A DNA stretch of 8,789 nucleotides from an uncultured Rubellimicrobium sp. Lineage in GTDB: Bacteria > Pseudomonadota > Alphaproteobacteria > Rhodobacterales > Rhodobacteraceae. The stretch is from assembly GCA_902805995.1 (NCBI GenBank), contig CADCUU010000039.1, forward strand, positions 1 to 8,789, written 5' to 3'. The stretch's first letter is position 1. Every line of letters begins with the position of its first letter. A program made the position numbers and the translations under genes. Under the pieces are notes generated by a model. The model saw only the letters and a program-made list of their open reading frames with translations, was not told the DNA's origin and ran no database searches. Of the stretch, positions 7,148-8,789 are shown piece by piece.

Positions 7148-7339
7148 ATGGCGAAGACCATCGTCGTCAAGCAGATCGCGTCCCCCTCGCGCCGGCCGGA
7201 CGTTCAGCGCCAGACGCTGATCGGGCTCGGGCTCAACAAGATGCACAAGACCCGCGAGCTGGAGGATACCCCTTCGGTGCGCGGCATGGTGAACGCGATC
7301 CCGCACCTGGTGCGGATCGTCGAGGAGCGTGGCGAGTAA
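7148..7339 (+). CDS. rpmD: 50S ribosomal protein L30
   Basis: This 63-aa protein is L30, a small 23S rRNA-binding protein present in many but not all bacteria. The peptide begins [20 protein letters not shown] and shows the hallmark [20 protein letters not shown], then [17 protein letters not shown]. The [16 protein letters not shown] form is common among alphaproteobacteria. The ATG at 7148, four bases after the rpsE stop, is preceded by GGAGG (7134-7138) within rpsE. The frame is open upstream to 7073, but that part is rpsE in another frame. In most bacteria rplO follows within a few bases; here a terminator and 520 bases intervene. Confidence 0.97.
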   Translation: MAKTIVVKQIASPSRRPDVQRQTLIGLGLNKMHKTRELEDTPSVRGMVNAIPHLVRIVEERGE

Positions 7340-7369
7340 ATTGCCCCACTCGCTTCGGCAGACACGATT

Positions 7370-7404
7370 GCACCCCGGCCTAATCGGCCGGGGTGTTTCG
7401 TTTT
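7370..7404 (+). terminator. Intrinsic terminator after rpmD
   Basis: A perfect 10-bp stem (CACCCCGGCC at 7371-7380, GGCCGGGGTG at 7386-7395) with a TAATC loop is extended by one G-T wobble (7370/7396) and followed by TTTCGTTTT (7396-7404). This is a strong rho-independent form reading in the gene direction, 31 bases after the rpmD stop. It would end the rpmC-rpmD segment and leave rplO and secY dependent on read-through or on a promoter in the gap. Confidence 0.85.
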
Positions 7405-7736
7405 GGAGCCAGCCCATTTGAGCAACGTGAATGGCGTGCAAGTGCCAGCCGGGGCGTAGAAGGCGCTAATAGGAAGCTTAGCGGTGGGACCGGCCGACTT
7501 CGTGCTTGCTGGTGTGGCGTGGTCACCTTCTACGCTCGAGTGAATGGTGCAGATGGTGCACTGCTGGCCCGCTGACGAGTCAGGGGGCCCGTCTGGAATT
7601 CCGCTTTGAGCTGGGCCGAGTGGCCGCTTCAGATATTCCATGCTGGCCCGGCGCCGACCTCCGATAGTTGAGTGGCTGCGGAGGAGGGGGCGCTGTTCTC
7701 TGGTCAGTCGAAGGGGTATTCGCGCTTGGGCCGGGC
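7405..7736. other. Non-coding gap between rpmD terminator and rplO promoter
   Basis: I find no convincing protein or RNA gene in these 332 bases. Short open frames exist on both strands but lack family resemblance, ribosome binding sites, or both. Visible structure includes an inverted repeat (GCGTAGAAGG at 7454-7463, CCTTCTACGC at 7526-7535), a 9-base imperfect tandem (ATGGTGCAG/ATGGTGCAC at 7544-7561), a hairpin at 7566-7589, the palindrome GGAATTCC (7594-7601), and GGCC-GAGT-GGCC (7614-7625). The base composition appears less GC-rich than the genes. On the minus strand, a short peptide resembling the start of adenine methylases lies next to the terminator, possibly by chance. Confidence 0.6.
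7506..7534 (+). promoter_or_regulatory. Weak promoter-like pair inside the rpmD-rplO gap
   Basis: TTGCTG (7506-7511), 17 bases, and TCTACG (7529-7534) have the spacing of a housekeeping promoter and a form related to the two better candidates in this window, but a poorer -10 element. It would start a transcript near 7541 that contains the hairpin at 7566-7589. It overlaps the right arm of an inverted repeat (7526-7535). Confidence 0.22.
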
Positions 7737-7765
7737 TTGCCAGACGTCCGCCGCCAGTCTATACG
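7737..7765 (+). promoter_or_regulatory. Candidate sigma-70-type promoter for rplO-secY
   Basis: TTGCCA (7737-7742), a 17-base spacer, and TATACG (7760-7765) make the best promoter-like sequence in the window. It lies 95 bases before the rplO ATG and downstream of the strong rpmD terminator, where a promoter is needed if the terminator is efficient. Transcription would start near 7772 and give a leader of about 88 bases. It shares TTGCC-N17/18-TAT-CG with the pair upstream of rpmC. Confidence 0.62.
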
Positions 7766-7773
7766 CCGCCGAT

Positions 7774-7836
7774 GCCCGTTCGCGGGCTCTTTCCCATCTT
7801 ATGCCGTGTTTGCGCCCTCGGTCGCTTGGGGGCGCA
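7774..7836 (+). promoter_or_regulatory. Two hairpins in the rplO leader
   Basis: The first hairpin, GCCCG-TTCG-CGGGC (7774-7787), would lie at the very 5' end of the RNA from the candidate promoter. The second pairs TGCGCCC (7811-7817) with GGGCGCA (7830-7836), extended inward by T-G, C-G and G-T pairs. It ends nine bases before the rplO ribosome binding site, AAAGGAG (7846-7852). A 5'-end hairpin can stabilise mRNA, and a stem near the ribosome binding site can be a target for protein control. Neither role is shown here. Confidence 0.35.
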
Positions 7837-7859
7837 GTTCCGGCCAAAGGAGAAGCGAC

Positions 7860-8345
7860 ATGAAACTACATGAACTGCGCGACAATCCCGGCGCAACCAA
7901 GAAGAAGGTCCGCGTCGGCCGTGGCCCGGGCTCGGGCGTCGGTAAGACTGCCGGCCGCGGCATCAAGGGCCAGACCTCGCGCTCCGGCGTGGCCATCGGC
8001 GGCTACGAGGGCGGCCAGATGCCGCTCTACATGCGTCTCCCCAAGCGCGGCTTCAACAAGCCGAACCGCAAGGAGTATGAGGTCGTGAACCTGGGCCTCA
8101 TCCAGAAGTTCATCGACATGGGCCGTATCGATGTCGCTCAGCCGATCACCGAGGATGTACTCGTCCAGTCCGGCGTCCTGCGCCGGTCGCGCGACGGTAT
8201 CCGTGTCCTCGCGAAGGGTGAGATCAAGTCCGCGGTGAACCTCGAGGTGACCGGCGCTTCGGCCGGTGCTGTCGCGGCGATCGAAGCTGCTGGCGGAACC
8301 ATCAAGGTCGCCCAGGTGGCGGCTGCTGCGGACACCGCGGCGTGA
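7860..8345 (+). CDS. rplO: 50S ribosomal protein L15
   Basis: This 161-aa protein is L15, a late-assembly 23S rRNA-binding protein with a long basic N-terminal extension reaching into the rRNA core. It starts [20 protein letters not shown], followed by the glycine-rich [20 protein letters not shown] (about 21-40) and [20 protein letters not shown] (about 47-66). The globular C-terminal domain includes [21 protein letters not shown] (about residues 130-150, signature GAS..A...IE.AGG) and ends with an Ala-rich tail. The ATG at 7860 has a strong AAAGGAG site seven bases upstream. The upstream-open frame from 7668 is not L15-like. It is detached from rpmD by a terminator and 520 bases. Confidence 0.98.
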   Translation: MKLHELRDNPGATKKKVRVGRGPGSGVGKTAGRGIKGQTSRSGVAIGGYEGGQMPLYMRLPKRGFNKPNRKEYEVVNLGLIQKFIDMGRIDVAQPITEDVLVQSGVLRRSRDGIRVLAKGEIKSAVNLEVTGASAGAVAAIEAAGGTIKVAQVAAAADTAA

Positions 8346-8450
8346 GGCAGGGCGCAAGCCCTCTCGTAACGCCTGTCCAACTCGGATAGGGTCCTGACGC
8401 GCCGTCGCCCGTAACCCGGTCGGCGGCGCTCTTGCTTCACGGAGAACACG
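8346..8450 (+). other. rplO-secY spacer with two small stems
   Basis: The 105-base spacer contains AGGGC-GCAA-GCCCT (8349-8362), a 5-bp stem with a GNRA-type tetraloop just after the rplO stop. A second stem pairs GCGCCG (8399-8404) with CGGCGC (8424-8429). No T-tract follows either, so they do not look like terminators. I see no good promoter. GGAG at 8441-8444 serves secY. Transcription of secY most likely continues from rplO. Confidence 0.4.
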
Positions 8451-8789
8451 ATGGCGTCCGCAGCGGAACAGATGGCCTCCAACCTGAGCTGGGCGGCCTT
8501 CGGCAAGGCCACCGAGCTCAAGCAGCGCATTCTTTACACGATCGGCCTGCTGATCATCTACCGGCTTGGGACCTATATCCCTGTCCCGGGAATCGATGGC
8601 GCCGCCTTGCGGGACTTCATGGAGCAGGCCGGCGCCGGGATCGGCGGCATCCTGTCCATGTTCACCGGGGGCGCCCTGAGCCGTATGGGCATCTTTGCCC
8701 TGGGCATCATGCCCTACATCTCGGCCTCCATCATCATCCAGCTCGTCGGCTCGATGTATGAGCCTTGGAAAAACCTCAAGAAAGAGGGT
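8451..8789 (+). CDS. secY: Protein translocase subunit SecY, N-terminal part (cut by window end)
   Basis: The first 113 codons of SecY, the channel subunit of the SecYEG inner-membrane translocon, are present and still open at the window end. The peptide begins MASAAEQMASNLSWAAFGKA, a common alphaproteobacterial SecY start. Transmembrane segment 1 lies at about residues 26-44 (RILYTIGLLIIYRLGTY), followed by the conserved IPVPGID. The plug/TM2a region is around 65-76 (GGILSMFTGGAL), and TM2b includes LGIMPYISASIIIQLVGSMY (about 84-103). The complete protein should have ten membrane helices. GGAG at 8441-8444, six bases before the ATG, sets the start. Confidence 0.98.
   Translation, partial: MASAAEQMASNLSWAAFGKATELKQRILYTIGLLIIYRLGTYIPVPGIDGAALRDFMEQAGAGIGGILSMFTGGALSRMGIFALGIMPYISASIIIQLVGSMYEPWKNLKKEG

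Noticed and set aside
7393..7575. 60-residue plus-strand open frame after the rpmD terminator
   Set aside because: Its ATG-like start lies within the terminator tail, no Shine-Dalgarno sequence is present, and the peptide resembles no family I know.
7600..7660. Sequence GGCCGAGTGGCC, reminiscent of the D-arm region of serine/leucine tRNAs
   Set aside because: No acceptor stem, anticodon arm or T-arm (GGTTCGAATCC-like) could be placed around it on either strand.
7668..7859. In-frame N-terminal extension of rplO from 7668
   Set aside because: L15 begins at [11 protein letters not shown] with a strong ribosome binding site at 7846-7852; the extension crosses the promoter-like pair and is not L15-like.
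1..8789. CRISPR arrays, insertion sequences, phage genes, rRNA or tRNA genes
   Set aside because: No regularly spaced repeats, transposase motifs, terminal inverted repeats with target duplications, or structural RNA signatures were seen in either strand.

Overview
This window is the central part of the bacterial S10-spc ribosomal protein supercluster. All genes are on the plus strand, in the canonical order: rplW (3' end) - rplB - rpsS - rplV - rpsC - rplP - rpmC - rpsQ - rplN - rplX - rplE - rpsN - rpsH - rplF - rplR - rpsE - rpmD - rplO - secY (5' end). High G+C, heavy G/C use at third codon positions, and the character of S3, S19, L22, L30, S14 and SecY suggest an alphaproteobacterium. 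Order or genus cannot be fixed by reading alone.

Layout. Bases 1-105 are the L23 tail, followed by a strong hairpin-plus-T-tract terminator (121-153). Bases 233-2901 are a tight block, rplB-rpsS-rplV-rpsC-rplP. Bases 2902-3151 are a non-coding gap with two hairpins, the second a good terminator, then a promoter-like pair and a foldable leader. Bases 3152-7339 are rpmC to rpmD, tightly packed except for a 67-base gap with a hairpin before rplN. Bases 7340-7859 are a 520-base gap with a terminator, dyads, short repeats and a promoter-like pair. Bases 7860-8789 are rplO, a 105-base spacer, and the first 113 codons of secY.

Function. The encoded proteins build the 30S subunit (S19, S3, S17, S14, S8, S5) and the 50S subunit (L23, L2, L22, L16, L29, L14, L24, L5, L6, L18, L30, L15). 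SecY is the channel of the protein-export translocon, which docks on the ribosome near L23 and L29. Several genes are joined by TGATG stop/start overlaps or by Shine-Dalgarno sequences lying across the upstream stop codon, which suggests translational coupling.

The protein-coding content is ordinary, and I see no novel gene system, mobile element, CRISPR array or RNA gene that I can defend. The interest lies in the spacers. Three intrinsic-terminator-like structures cut a cluster that is often read as long operons. Two of the gaps contain similar promoter-like sequences (TTGCCW, 17 bases, TAT-CG) upstream of foldable leaders. This suggests the cluster is transcribed, at least in part, as several separately initiated segments.
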